From Sporotomaculum syntrophicum (GTDB taxonomy: Bacteria > Bacillota > Desulfotomaculia > Desulfotomaculales > Desulfallaceae), in contig NZ_LSRS01000001.1 of the NCBI RefSeq assembly GCF_009932395.1, forward strand, positions 276,864 to 340,863: 64,000 nucleotides of DNA, in the 5' to 3' direction. Position numbers and translations under genes: made by a program. Positions 17,048 to 25,377 of the stretch are shown piece after piece. Within the stretch, counting starts at the first letter, position 1. Every line of letters begins with the position of its first letter. The notes below the pieces were generated by a model, which saw only the letters and a program-made list of their open reading frames with translations, searched no databases and was not told where the DNA came from.

Positions 17048-17302
17048 TTAGGAAGCCAGGTAATTTTTAACTAGTTCCTCAAGCAACTCGTCCCGTTCCA
17101 ATTGCCGGATTAGACTTCTGGCATTGTTGTAGCTGGTGATATAGGCCGGATCACCGGAAAGAAGGTAGCCCACCAGCTGGTTAATGGGATTGTAGCCCTT
17201 TTCCTTGAGTGCTGCGTAAACCTGGAGCAGGATTTCCCGGGCTTTATTTTCATCGGCCTGAACCTTAAACATGACGGTATGCTCAGTTAGTTCCCCAGAC
17301 AT
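17048..17302 (-). CDS. IreB-family regulatory phosphoprotein (UPF0297)
   Basis: 84 residues from ATG at 17302, which follows GGGGGG by eight bases. The frame extends to 17344, but that would give an atypical N terminus. The conserved core [30 protein letters not shown] is diagnostic (only part quoted: [19 protein letters not shown]). In Enterococcus, IreB is phosphorylated by the kinase IreK and affects cephalosporin tolerance. It sits between alaS and ruvX, as in Bacillus (yrzL). Confidence 0.93.
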   Translation of the reverse strand: MSGELTEHTVMFKVQADENKAREILLQVYAALKEKGYNPINQLVGYLLSGDPAYITSYNNARSLIRQLERDELLEELVKNYLAS

Positions 17303-17406
17303 GAGAAATACCCCCCAAACATATTTACCCGCACCGTACTGCAAAAACAGCAGGATGTGTTTCTATTATACTTTGGTACACCAGATAAAAGCAAACATAA
17401 CCGGTA

Positions 17407-20043
17407 TTAAATAGCAGTTTGCTTGAAAACCAACGTCTTTACCTTGTCCAGCGCGCCGGTCAGTCCCGCCGGGTTTTTGCCCCCCGCCTGGGCCATATCC
17501 GGCCTTCCGCCACCGCCGCCGCCCACCAACGGGGCGATTTCTTTAATAATTTTACCCGCATGTAAACCACGGCCCACCAGGTCTTTGCTGACCCCGGCCA
17601 CCAGGTTAACCTTGCCTCCGGACTCAGCACCCAGCACAAGCACTCCGGAGCCCATTTTATCCCGCAGTAAATCCAGCATCGCGCGCAGGCTGTCCATATC
17701 GGATGCATCGGAACGTGCCGCCAGCACTTTAACGCCGTTAATATCCTCAGTGCTGTGTAGTAGGCTTTGCACCTCGTAGCTGGCCAGGCGAGCCCGCAGT
17801 ACTTCTGCTTCTCTTTCCAGACTGCGCAGATCCCGAACCAGTCCTTCCACCCGGTGCACCAGTTCATGAGTCGGCGCTTTAACTGCCTGGGCGATCAAGC
17901 TGAGCTGGTCCTCCCGTGCCCGCAGGTAATCCATCGCTCCCTGGCCGGTCACTGCCTCCACCCGGCGCAGACCGGAACCAACGCTACTTTCGCTCAACAA
18001 CTTAAACATACCCACCTCGGCAGTAGAACTAATATGTGTGCCGCCGCAAAGCTCCATGCTGAAATCGCCCATTTTGACCACTCGAACCTTGTTTCCGTAT
18101 TTTTCATCAAATAACGCCATAGCCCCCATATTTCGAGCCTCATCCAGCGTAGACACCACCGTCTGCACCGGTAAATTATTCAAGATGGCTTCGTTAACTA
18201 TTTGTTCAACCTGTCCCAGTTCATCCGGGGTTATAGCGGCGAAATGAGTGAAGTCGAACCGCAGCCTGTCCGGAGCAACCATCGAGCCTGCCTGGTTAAC
18301 ATGCTCACCCAGCACTTCCCGCAGGGCTTTATGCAGCAGGTGGGTGGCCGAGTGATTGCGGGCAATATTCATGCGCCGCCTGGTGTCAACCTGCACCACA
18401 ACTTGATCGCCAACTCTAATCATGCCGCTGAGCACCCGTCCCCGGTGCAGGTGCAGTCCCTCTATTGGCCTGGTCACCATATCCACAGTAATCTCGGTGT
18501 TCTCCGAGCTTAACTTGGCGTGATCACTCAGTTGGCCGCCGGATTCAGCGTAGCAGGGAGTGATATCCAGCACCACTTCCGCCTCCTGGCCGGCCTCGGC
18601 CTGCCCAACTTGCTGTTCATCAACAAAGATAGCTTTTATTGTAGACCGGCTGGTCAAAGTCTCATAACCGACAAATACCGTTTCTCCGGTTTGCTCGAGT
18701 ACGGATTTCAAACGGGCTGCTTTCTCCGAGATATACTCGGTTTCCTGCCGGGCGTTGCGCGCCCTGCTGCGCTGCTGCTCCATCGCCCTGGTGAAACCAT
18801 CCTGATCAACTGTCAAGCCATTTTCCCCGGCAATTTCCGCGGTTAGTTCCAGCGGGAAGCCGTAAGTATCATAGAGCCGAAATGCCTGTTCACCGTCGAT
18901 GCATTGCAAGCCGGACTCTTTGGCTGCCAGGATCAGTCTGCTGAGCATATCAGTGCCTTGGGCAAGGGTTTCCCCAAACCGCTCCTCCTCCGTTCTGATC
19001 ACCTTAGTAACCAGCTCGCGGTTTTTTACCAACTCCTGGTAAGTATCACCCATTTTGTCAATCACTGCTCCGGCTACCTTGTACAGGAAGGGCTCCGCCA
19101 CGCCCAGCACCCGGCCAAAGCGCACAGCCCGGCGCAGCAGGCGGCGCAGCACATAGCCGCGTCCCTCGTTAGCCGGCAGAGCTCCATCGGCAATGGCAAA
19201 GGTCACCGCCCGGACATGGTCTGCAATCACCTTCAGCGCCAGATCCACGTCCTCGCTGGTACCATAACGTTTACCGGTCAGCTCCGCTGTGAAGTCCATG
19301 ATATCCCGTAGCAGGTCAGTATCAAAATTGGTTTTTACTTTTTGCAGCACCGAGGCCACTCGCTCCAGGCCCATGCCGGTGTCAATGCCTTTACTTTGCA
19401 GGGGGGTATAGTTACCCTCTTCATCACGGAAATATTGGATAAATACCAGGTTCCAAATTTCCAAATAGCGGTCGCAATCACAGCCAACTATACAATCGGG
19501 AGAGCCACAGCCCCGCTCGGGGCCAAGATCATAGTGTATTTCTGAACAGGGGCCGCAGGGACCTACCCCTATTTCCCAAAAGTTCGTGTCCTTGCCCAGG
19601 CGCACTATCCGGCTTGCTGGAATGCCCACATCTAGATGCCAAATTTCAAAAGCCTCATCATCATCCTCATAAATGGTAACCCACAGCTTTTCAGCCTCCA
19701 TGCCCAGGTGTTCGGTGACAAATTCCCAGGCCCATTGAATGGCTTCCTTCTTAAAATAATCGCCAAAGGAAAAGTTGCCAAGCATTTCAAAAAAGGTATG
19801 ATGCCGAGCAGTATGCCCCACTTCTTCGATATCAGGTGTGCGCAGGCATTTCTGGCATGTGGTAGCCCTGGTCACTTCAGGCTTGGCCGCACCGGTAAAA
19901 TAAGGTTTAAAGGGCACCATACCGGCCGCAGTCCACAAAATACTTGGGTCGTTATGGGGAATTAAAGATGCACTAGGTAATATCTTATGGCCTTTGCTTG
20001 CAAAAAATTTAAGATATTTTTCTCTTATTTCTTTGCCCGTCAA
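17407..20043 (-). CDS. alaS: Alanyl-tRNA synthetase
   Basis: 878 residues from a TTG start at 20043, with GAGGGGG eight bases upstream. The frame continues to 20085 without a ribosome site. Domains: class II catalytic core (about 1-240), tRNA-recognition helices, editing domain with HSATHLLHKAL (HxxxH) and the CGGTH zinc/editing motif, and a C-terminal DHHA1 domain with GGGGGGRPDMAQAGG. It charges tRNA-Ala and clears mischarged Ser/Gly. A T-box-type leader and promoter lie upstream. Confidence 0.96.
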   Translation of the reverse strand: MTGKEIREKYLKFFASKGHKILPSASLIPHNDPSILWTAAGMVPFKPYFTGAAKPEVTRATTCQKCLRTPDIEEVGHTARHHTFFEMLGNFSFGDYFKKEAIQWAWEFVTEHLGMEAEKLWVTIYEDDDEAFEIWHLDVGIPASRIVRLGKDTNFWEIGVGPCGPCSEIHYDLGPERGCGSPDCIVGCDCDRYLEIWNLVFIQYFRDEEGNYTPLQSKGIDTGMGLERVASVLQKVKTNFDTDLLRDIMDFTAELTGKRYGTSEDVDLALKVIADHVRAVTFAIADGALPANEGRGYVLRRLLRRAVRFGRVLGVAEPFLYKVAGAVIDKMGDTYQELVKNRELVTKVIRTEEERFGETLAQGTDMLSRLILAAKESGLQCIDGEQAFRLYDTYGFPLELTAEIAGENGLTVDQDGFTRAMEQQRSRARNARQETEYISEKAARLKSVLEQTGETVFVGYETLTSRSTIKAIFVDEQQVGQAEAGQEAEVVLDITPCYAESGGQLSDHAKLSSENTEITVDMVTRPIEGLHLHRGRVLSGMIRVGDQVVVQVDTRRRMNIARNHSATHLLHKALREVLGEHVNQAGSMVAPDRLRFDFTHFAAITPDELGQVEQIVNEAILNNLPVQTVVSTLDEARNMGAMALFDEKYGNKVRVVKMGDFSMELCGGTHISSTAEVGMFKLLSESSVGSGLRRVEAVTGQGAMDYLRAREDQLSLIAQAVKAPTHELVHRVEGLVRDLRSLEREAEVLRARLASYEVQSLLHSTEDINGVKVLAARSDASDMDSLRAMLDLLRDKMGSGVLVLGAESGGKVNLVAGVSKDLVGRGLHAGKIIKEIAPLVGGGGGGRPDMAQAGGKNPAGLTGALDKVKTLVFKQTAI

Positions 20044-20090
20044 AAATAAAACCCCCTCGATTGCAGTTGTTGTGTATCGGATCAAGTAGT

Positions 20091-20220
20091 AAAAAAGCCT
20101 TTCATCCCCGGCCAGGGACAGAAAGGCTCCGCGGTACCAACCTGATTAACAATACATATTTAAACCTATTACCATTTGCTAGAAATATAAGAACTTTTGT
20201 ATTTCACTTTTCCCATATGC
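20091..20220 (-). promoter_or_regulatory. T-box-type leader of alaS, apparently short of Stem I
   Basis: On the minus strand the T-box sequence AGGTTGGTACCGCGG (20129-20143) is followed by a terminator, AGCCTTTC.../GAAAGGCT then TTTTTT (20091-20127). T-box leaders sense uncharged tRNA: the TGG bulge pairs with the tRNA CCA end, and an antiterminator replaces the terminator. Only about 77 bases separate the predicted start site from the T-box, and I see no AGTA/specifier-loop architecture. The region before it is AU-rich, with one weak hairpin GAAATA/TATTTC. It may be a reduced or decayed riboswitch. Confidence 0.75.
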
Positions 20221-20226
20221 GTTATA

Positions 20227-20256
20227 ATTATACAAAATTAGTACAAATCATGTCAA
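20227..20256 (-). promoter_or_regulatory. Sigma-A-type promoter of alaS leader
   Basis: TTGACA (20251-20256) and TATAAT (20227-20232) on the minus strand are separated by 18 bases. Both hexamers are perfect. The predicted start is near 20220, just after the exporter gene stop. Confidence 0.75.
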
Positions 20257-20282
20257 GAACTGCGATTTACACCGGTGCCAAG

Positions 20283-21344
20283 CTAAGTATTATACTCTGG
20301 CCAAAGCCTGTTCATGGCAAATATGAACACTACCCGTAGAACTGCCGCTACAGGCACGGCTAATATTAACCCGGATAACCCGAAAAGCTGGCCACCTGCC
20401 AGCAATACCAGGATGATTAGCAAAGGATGCAAACCAACCCGGTCTCCCAAGATTTTAGGCGATATAATACTTGACTCCAACTGTTGGATTACGATAAAGG
20501 CGATGATTACTTTTAGCACCAGCCATTTAGATACCAACAGAGCAAGAGCAATGGCCGGTATTGCACCTATAAACGGGCCAAAGTATGGAATTAAGTTGGT
20601 AACCCCGGCAAAGATGCCCAGCATTAAAGCGAATTCCATATCTAACAAGGCCAATGCCAGGCCGGTCATGGCACCTGTAATTACGCTGACTAACAGGTAA
20701 CCCCTGATAAAGCTGTCCACCACTCGGCTCACTTCACTGCCCAGGTACTGCACATCCTCCCGCCACGGGGCCGGGATAAGCAACGCCGCCCGCTCGGTAA
20801 ACATCTCCACATCCTTGAGCAAATAATAAGCAAAAATAGGGGCCAGGATCAAGTTAAAAATATAGCTGGCCAGGCTGATGATTACCTGGACTACTTTTTC
20901 CGCCATTTGTACCAGCATCTGTTCCAGCCAAATGATGCGCTCGTCAATAATTTGACGTACAGCTTCAGGAATACCTGCCCGGGCATACTCCACCTGCAAC
21001 GATGCTGTTAACTCCTGCACCTTGGAGGTATAACCAGGTACCACCTCCGCCAACAGGTACAGCTGTTCGATAATATGCGGCATACCATACAGCACCAGCC
21101 CGGCCAGGATAATAAACATCGCGCTGTACACAATTAAAATAGCTGAGGTTCGGGACATACCCCTGGCCTCCACAAGACGTACCAGCGGGTACAATAAATA
21201 AGCCAGTACTACCGCCAGCAACAGGGATAAAAAGATACCCCGGATCAGGTAAAGGAAGTACAGTACCAAAACCACCAGTATTAGATTTAAAGCCAGCCTT
21301 AAATAATTTGTTTTTATTTGCCACGGGGACAACTTAGCCACCAC
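20283..21344 (-). CDS. AI-2E-family (PerM/YtvI-like) membrane transporter
   Basis: 353 residues with about seven to eight hydrophobic segments: two near the N terminus (20-60), one near 70-90, a long periplasmic or amphipathic region (100-150), and a cluster from 155 to 340. The conserved family motif GVTNLIPYFGPFIGAIPA is near 245-262, and PKILGDRVGLHPLLIILVLL follows. Members export small molecules or act as Na+/H+ antiporters; the substrate here is unknown. It immediately precedes alaS, as yrrI does in B. subtilis. Confidence 0.88.
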   Translation of the reverse strand: MVAKLSPWQIKTNYLRLALNLILVVLVLYFLYLIRGIFLSLLLAVVLAYLLYPLVRLVEARGMSRTSAILIVYSAMFIILAGLVLYGMPHIIEQLYLLAEVVPGYTSKVQELTASLQVEYARAGIPEAVRQIIDERIIWLEQMLVQMAEKVVQVIISLASYIFNLILAPIFAYYLLKDVEMFTERAALLIPAPWREDVQYLGSEVSRVVDSFIRGYLLVSVITGAMTGLALALLDMEFALMLGIFAGVTNLIPYFGPFIGAIPAIALALLVSKWLVLKVIIAFIVIQQLESSIISPKILGDRVGLHPLLIILVLLAGGQLFGLSGLILAVPVAAVLRVVFIFAMNRLWPEYNT

Positions 21345-21349
21345 CCGAC

Positions 21350-21382
21350 AAAAAAGTGAGGATTAGTCTTCCCCACTTTTTT
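21350..21382 (-). terminator. Bidirectional terminator between exporter and small gene
   Basis: AAAAAAGTGGGGA pairs with TCCTCACTTTTTT (one G-T pair) around a short loop. It follows the small gene 21390-21590 on the minus strand and precedes the AI-2E gene start. Confidence 0.75.
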
Positions 21383-21389
21383 GACCTGC

Positions 21390-21590
21390 TTATTTCTTTT
21401 TGATCAGTCCGCTTACCCTGCGGGACATTTCTTTAAACACCTGCTCGGAAGTCTGGCGAGGATATTTACGTCTGATTTGATTTATATCAAGTATGCCGGC
21501 TGCTAACTTGCGATCCGGTTTTTTTAGCATTGATATTACTGCTGCTAAAATACCACCGGCAAGTACGCCACGCCAAAAACCATTTTGCAA
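21390..21590 (-). CDS. Small putative membrane-anchored protein
   Basis: 66 residues. One hydrophobic segment (about 5-21, FWRGVLAGGILAAVISML) is followed by a basic tail with RRKYPRQTSEQVFKEMSRR and three terminal lysines. It resembles short YtxH-like proteins but I do not recognise it firmly. The start is TTG at 21590 with GGGGGGTG six bases upstream. It lies 25 bases after the small zinc-ribbon gene, so the two are probably cotranscribed, and a terminator follows. Confidence 0.65.
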   Translation of the reverse strand: MQNGFWRGVLAGGILAAVISMLKKPDRKLAAGILDINQIRRKYPRQTSEQVFKEMSRRVSGLIKKK

Positions 21591-21615
21591 TCAATTCACC
21601 CCCCCATACAGGACG

Positions 21616-21789
21616 TTATAGGAGCACTTCGTTTTGGGGATCAAAGGCCACCAAGCTGCCATCCTCCGCGACCTCATAGATGCTAACCCCTTCTTTATTC
21701 ATACGGTATTCCACACAGCAGTCCCAGCAGTAATACTGGTCCACACCTACCTTGCCGGTGGCTTTACCGCCACATACCGGGCAATGCAA
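21616..21789 (-). CDS. Small zinc-ribbon protein, TTG start
   Basis: 57 residues, MHCPVCGGKATGKVGVDQYY continuing CWDCCVEYRMNKEGVSIYEV and ending FDPQNEVLL. Two CxxC-type knuckles (CPVCG and CWDCC) suggest one bound zinc. The TTG start at 21789 sits five bases after AGGAGGCGATAG-type ribosome sequence, which is as strong as any in the window. No function is known to me. It is easily missed because it is short and lacks ATG. It is probably cotranscribed with 21390-21590. Confidence 0.75.
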   Translation of the reverse strand: MHCPVCGGKATGKVGVDQYYCWDCCVEYRMNKEGVSIYEVAEDGSLVAFDPQNEVLL

Positions 21790-21887
21790 ACTATCGCCTC
21801 CTATTTAGCAGATAAAACATTTACTAAACTAGATTAATTATGCCCAGATTTTTTAAATAAAATGCTAGGCAAGACGAGGTGTTTAAT

Positions 21888-21912
21888 AATAAAAACCCGG
21901 TTAAAACCGGGT
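21888..21912 (-). terminator. Terminator after mnmA
   Basis: On the minus strand ACCCGG-TTTTAA-CCGGGT is followed by TTTTATTATT. It separates the mnmA transcript from the small zinc-ribbon gene. Confidence 0.85.
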
Positions 21913-21946
21913 GACAACCAACAACTGCGCGGCGCAGTAAAAAATG

Positions 21947-23044
21947 TTAACCCGAACCTGTAATGGTTCCCCCGCCCAGTAGATAATCATCGCGGTAAAA
22001 TACCACGGCCTGTCCCGGTGCAATAGCCCGCTGGGGAGCAGCGAATTTCACTTGCACCCGGTTGCCCGTCAGGGGGGTGATGGTGGCGGGGGCAGGCGGG
22101 CTGTTGTAGCGAATCTTTGCCTGTACCTGCTCAGACCCGGTAAGGCCGGCAATGGAGATGAAATTCAAGTCTTCAGCAACCAGCGTAGTGCGGTCAAGTG
22201 CTTCCTCCGGGCCTACCACCACAGCATTGTGAGCAGGGTCGATATCCACCACATATACCCGCTCACCCATCGCCAGCCCCAGTCCCCGCCGCTGGCCGAT
22301 GGTGTAAAAGGGGATACCCTGGTGCCGGCCTATCTCCCGGCCATCCAAATCAAGAAAGGGACCAGGCTTAATGACGCTATTATCCGCATTTTCCCGCAGG
22401 AAATTGCGGTAGTTATTATCGGGTACAAAACAAATTTCCTGGCTCTCCGGTTTGTCTGCTACTCTTAGCCCCCGCTCGGCGGCCATGAACCGCACCTCAT
22501 CCTTGGTATATTCCCCCAGAGGCATCAGGGTGTGGGCTAACTGCGGCTGGGTCAGGTTATAAAGAAAATAAGTCTGATCCTTATGGTAGTCCCGAGCTTT
22601 TCTTAAAGTATAACGACCGGCGCTCTCCTCATAGCTGATCCGGGCGTAATGGCCGGTAGCCATAAATTTCGCGCCCAAGGTTAAAGCTTTACTCAGCAAC
22701 GCCCCAAACTTAATTTTACGGTTACATACTACGCACGGGTTAGGAGTGCGACCGTTCAGGTACTCCCGGCAAAAGTTATCCACTACCGACTGCCGAAAAA
22801 GGTCATAAAAATTAAGCACGTAATAAGGGATGCCCAGTTTATTGGCCACCGACCGTGCATCCTCCACAGCTGCCAGCGAGCAGCAGCCCACGAAATCACC
22901 GTCCACTTCAGTAATCTTAGGATCCCACACTTGCATAGTGATGCCAATTACATCATAACCCTGCTCGATTAAAAGAGCGGCGGTGACAGAGCTGTCCACG
23001 CCGCCGCTCATGGCTACTACTACTGTTTTCTTATCTTTTGCCAA
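21947..23044 (-). CDS. mnmA: tRNA-specific 2-thiouridylase MnmA
   Basis: 365 residues from TTG at 23044, five bases after GCAGGTGG. The longer frame to 23107 overlaps nifU and lacks a ribosome site. The ATP-pyrophosphatase loop is AMSGGVDSSV near 12-21. The two catalytic cysteines lie in NPCVVCN (about 105) and QEICFVPD (about 205). It adds sulfur to U34 of tRNA-Lys/Glu/Gln using persulfide from the neighbouring cysteine desulfurase. It is the last gene of the Rrf2-nifS-nifU-mnmA run. Confidence 0.96.
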   Translation of the reverse strand: MAKDKKTVVVAMSGGVDSSVTAALLIEQGYDVIGITMQVWDPKITEVDGDFVGCCSLAAVEDARSVANKLGIPYYVLNFYDLFRQSVVDNFCREYLNGRTPNPCVVCNRKIKFGALLSKALTLGAKFMATGHYARISYEESAGRYTLRKARDYHKDQTYFLYNLTQPQLAHTLMPLGEYTKDEVRFMAAERGLRVADKPESQEICFVPDNNYRNFLRENADNSVIKPGPFLDLDGREIGRHQGIPFYTIGQRRGLGLAMGERVYVVDIDPAHNAVVVGPEEALDRTTLVAEDLNFISIAGLTGSEQVQAKIRYNSPPAPATITPLTGNRVQVKFAAPQRAIAPGQAVVFYRDDYLLGGGTITGSG

Positions 23045-23060
23045 GGTATCCACCTGCAAT

Positions 23061-23429
23061 TTATTTTTGTTTCTCTCGATAATTATCAATCGCCGCATGC
23101 AGTGCATCCGCTGCCAGGTTGGAGCAATGCATTTTCTGAGGCGGTAGCCCGTCCAAGGCCTCGGCTACAGATTGATTGCTCAGCCGCAGTGCTTCATCAA
23201 GGGTCTTGCCTTTAGCCATTTCCGTAACCATGCTGCTGGTGGCAATGGCAGCCCCGCAGCCAAAGGTTTTAAATTTAATATCGGTGATCACATCATTATC
23301 TATTTTAAGGTATATTTTCATAATATCCCCGCAGGTAGGGTTACCCACCAGACCTACTCCATCGGCATCGGCAATTTCGCCTACGTTGCGCGGATTTTCA
23401 AAGTGATCCATAACCTTTTCGGAATACAT
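23061..23429 (-). CDS. nifU: NifU/IscU-type Fe-S cluster scaffold
   Basis: 122 residues from ATG at 23429, with GGAGG nine bases upstream; two in-frame upstream ATGs are poorly spaced. It starts MYSEKVMDHFENPRNVG, a NifU N-domain signature. The three cluster cysteines lie in NPTCGDI, FKTFGCGAAIA and PQKMHCSNLA. It accepts sulfur from the adjacent desulfurase and builds [2Fe-2S] or [4Fe-4S] clusters. No NifU C-terminal domain is present, so it is the short form. Confidence 0.93.
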   Translation of the reverse strand: MYSEKVMDHFENPRNVGEIADADGVGLVGNPTCGDIMKIYLKIDNDVITDIKFKTFGCGAAIATSSMVTEMAKGKTLDEALRLSNQSVAEALDGLPPQKMHCSNLAADALHAAIDNYREKQK

Positions 23430-23578
23430 ACTCCGCATCCTCCCCAATATATTTTACCGGCGGTAGACCTTTATACTTCGAAGACAATAATTTTCTGGAA
23501 TTTAATCGTATACCTCTTAACCGTGCTACATCATACAGCAAGTATATTCACGTTCCAGCAAGTACCGGGTAATTACCC

Positions 23579-24802
23579 TTACAGGTGACAGGAGCTGCTT
23601 ATTTTGCAGTCCGCACAGTTCTCTTCAAAATCAAATTCGCTGTCCGGATTCAGCGGAGACATTGCCCGCAGACGTTCCACGATGGGAACCATATTTTCAA
23701 TAAAGTAATCCACATCCTCCATCGTGTTATCCCGACCCAGCGTGAGCCGGATAGAGCCATGAGCTAATTCATGGGGAATACCCATGGCCAGCAGCACATG
23801 GGAGGGCTCCAGTGAACCTGAGGTGCAGGCCGACCCGCTGGAAGCGGCTATGCCTTTCATATCCATGCTCAGCAACATTGATTCACCCTCGATAAACTCA
23901 AAGCAAAAACTGGCATGATTGGGTAAGCGCTTGGTAGGATGCCCGGTTAAGCGCACGTCGGCAATTTTCTCCATCACTTCCTGAATTAACTTGTCTCGTA
24001 TGCCGGTTAAGCGCACCGCTTCCTTATCCAATTCCTGCACGGCTAGTTCACAGGCCTTGCCCAGAGCCACAATGCCTGGCACATTCTCGGTGCCGGCCCG
24101 GCGCAGCCTTTCCTGGGCGCCGCCATGGAACAGTGATTGTCTCCAGCGGGTGCCTTTGCGGATATACAGCGCGCCCACACCCTTGGGACCATATATTTTA
24201 TGACCGCTAATGGTCAGCAGATCCACTCCCAGCTCATCTACGTTAACCGGAATTTTACCCATGCTCTGCACTGCGTCAGTATGGAACAGTACACCCTTAG
24301 CCTTGGCCAGTGCGGCCATTTCTTTAATAGGCTGAACCGTTCCCACTTCATTGTTAGCATGCATGATGGTAATTAGGATCGTTTTATCGGTAATCGCATT
24401 GGCCAGGTCTTCCACGCTGACCATGCCGTATTTATCCACCGGCAAAATGGTCACCGTAAAACCTTGTTTGCCTAGCGCTTTTACTGTATTTAATACAGCG
24501 TGGTGTTCCACAGCAGAGGTAATGATATGGTTGCCACGGTTTTGGTTAAGCATGGCCACCCCGTGAATTGCCATGTTGTCGGCCTCTGTGCCGCCGCTAG
24601 TAAACACAATTTCTTCAGGCTTGGCTCCAATGGCATTAGCCACCTTTTCCCTGGCTTCGTCCAGGGCTCTGCGCCCCAGGCGCCCAAAATAATGCAGGCT
24701 GGATGGATTTCCAAATTTTTCCGTCAGGCAATTCAGCATGACCTCCACAACTTCCGGTCGTACCGGCGTTGTAGCGCTATGATCCATGTAAACTCTGCGC
24801 AC
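23579..24802 (-). CDS. nifS: Cysteine desulfurase (NifS/IscS family)
   Basis: 407 residues from GTG at 24802, nine bases after AGGAGG. PLP lysine in TISGHKIYGPKG (about 200); the active-site cysteine loop SSGSACTSGSLEPSH is near 325-340. It takes sulfur from cysteine as a persulfide for NifU and MnmA. The C-terminal tail NCADCKISSSCHL carries three additional cysteines not needed for catalysis in the family. The gene starts close to the Rrf2 regulator and lies upstream of nifU. Confidence 0.95.
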   Translation of the reverse strand: MRRVYMDHSATTPVRPEVVEVMLNCLTEKFGNPSSLHYFGRLGRRALDEAREKVANAIGAKPEEIVFTSGGTEADNMAIHGVAMLNQNRGNHIITSAVEHHAVLNTVKALGKQGFTVTILPVDKYGMVSVEDLANAITDKTILITIMHANNEVGTVQPIKEMAALAKAKGVLFHTDAVQSMGKIPVNVDELGVDLLTISGHKIYGPKGVGALYIRKGTRWRQSLFHGGAQERLRRAGTENVPGIVALGKACELAVQELDKEAVRLTGIRDKLIQEVMEKIADVRLTGHPTKRLPNHASFCFEFIEGESMLLSMDMKGIAASSGSACTSGSLEPSHVLLAMGIPHELAHGSIRLTLGRDNTMEDVDYFIENMVPIVERLRAMSPLNPDSEFDFEENCADCKISSSCHL

Positions 24803-24840
24803 CGCAATATTCCTCCTTATGACCTTAATACTATGTCTTA

Positions 24841-25278
24841 TCACGCTTTTCTAGATACCGATAATCTTTCAGCATCACGCAGCATATCACCCAGGCTGAT
24901 AGAATCCATCACCTCAACCAGCTTATCACGTACCCTGGTCCAAACAAGCCTGGTAATACAGGAATCCGCCTGGTCACACTCCGTAGGTTCCACTTCGCTG
25001 ACACACTCCACCGGCGCAATTGGTCCTTCCATCGCCCTGATGATTTCACCCACTGTTATACTGCCCGGCTCCCGGGCTAAAATATAACCACCCTGGGATC
25101 CACGCACGCTCCTGACCAAACCGGCCTTACGCAAAACGGCAATTAATTGCTCCAGATAATTGTCCGATATATTTTGGCGCTCAGCCACCATTTTAAGCGG
25201 GATGGGCCCAGCTCCATAATGTTCAGCCAGGTCAAACATAGCCAGCAGCCCGTAATGCCCTCGTGTGGACAAACGCAA
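24841..25278 (-). CDS. Rrf2-family regulator, IscR-like
   Basis: 145 residues from TTG at 25278 (GGGGGTGG four bases upstream). It starts MRLSTRGHYGLLAMFDLA, the winged-helix start of Rrf2 proteins. The DNA-contact segment NISDNYLEQLIAVLRKAGLV and wing VRGSQGGY follow. Three cysteines in ECVSEVEPTECDQADSC (C-x8-C-x5-C) match the Fe-S binding type rather than cysteine-free CymR. It probably controls its own operon (nifS, nifU, mnmA) in response to Fe-S status. Promoter found upstream. Confidence 0.9.
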   Translation of the reverse strand: MRLSTRGHYGLLAMFDLAEHYGAGPIPLKMVAERQNISDNYLEQLIAVLRKAGLVRSVRGSQGGYILAREPGSITVGEIIRAMEGPIAPVECVSEVEPTECDQADSCITRLVWTRVRDKLVEVMDSISLGDMLRDAERLSVSRKA

Positions 25279-25330
25279 TTTTCCACCCCCATCCAATCCG
25301 TACTAAACAACTCGGAATTAAATCAAAAAT

Positions 25331-25359
25331 ATCTTAGCATTCCGCTCGGATTTTGTCAA
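25331..25359 (-). promoter_or_regulatory. Promoter of the Rrf2-nifS-nifU-mnmA operon
   Basis: TTGACA (25354-25359) and TAAGAT (25331-25336) on the minus strand, 17 bases apart. An inverted repeat CGGAAT...ATTCCG brackets the -10 region and could be an operator for the regulator it precedes. Confidence 0.7.
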
Positions 25360-25377
25360 TAAGGTTAGAAAAATATT

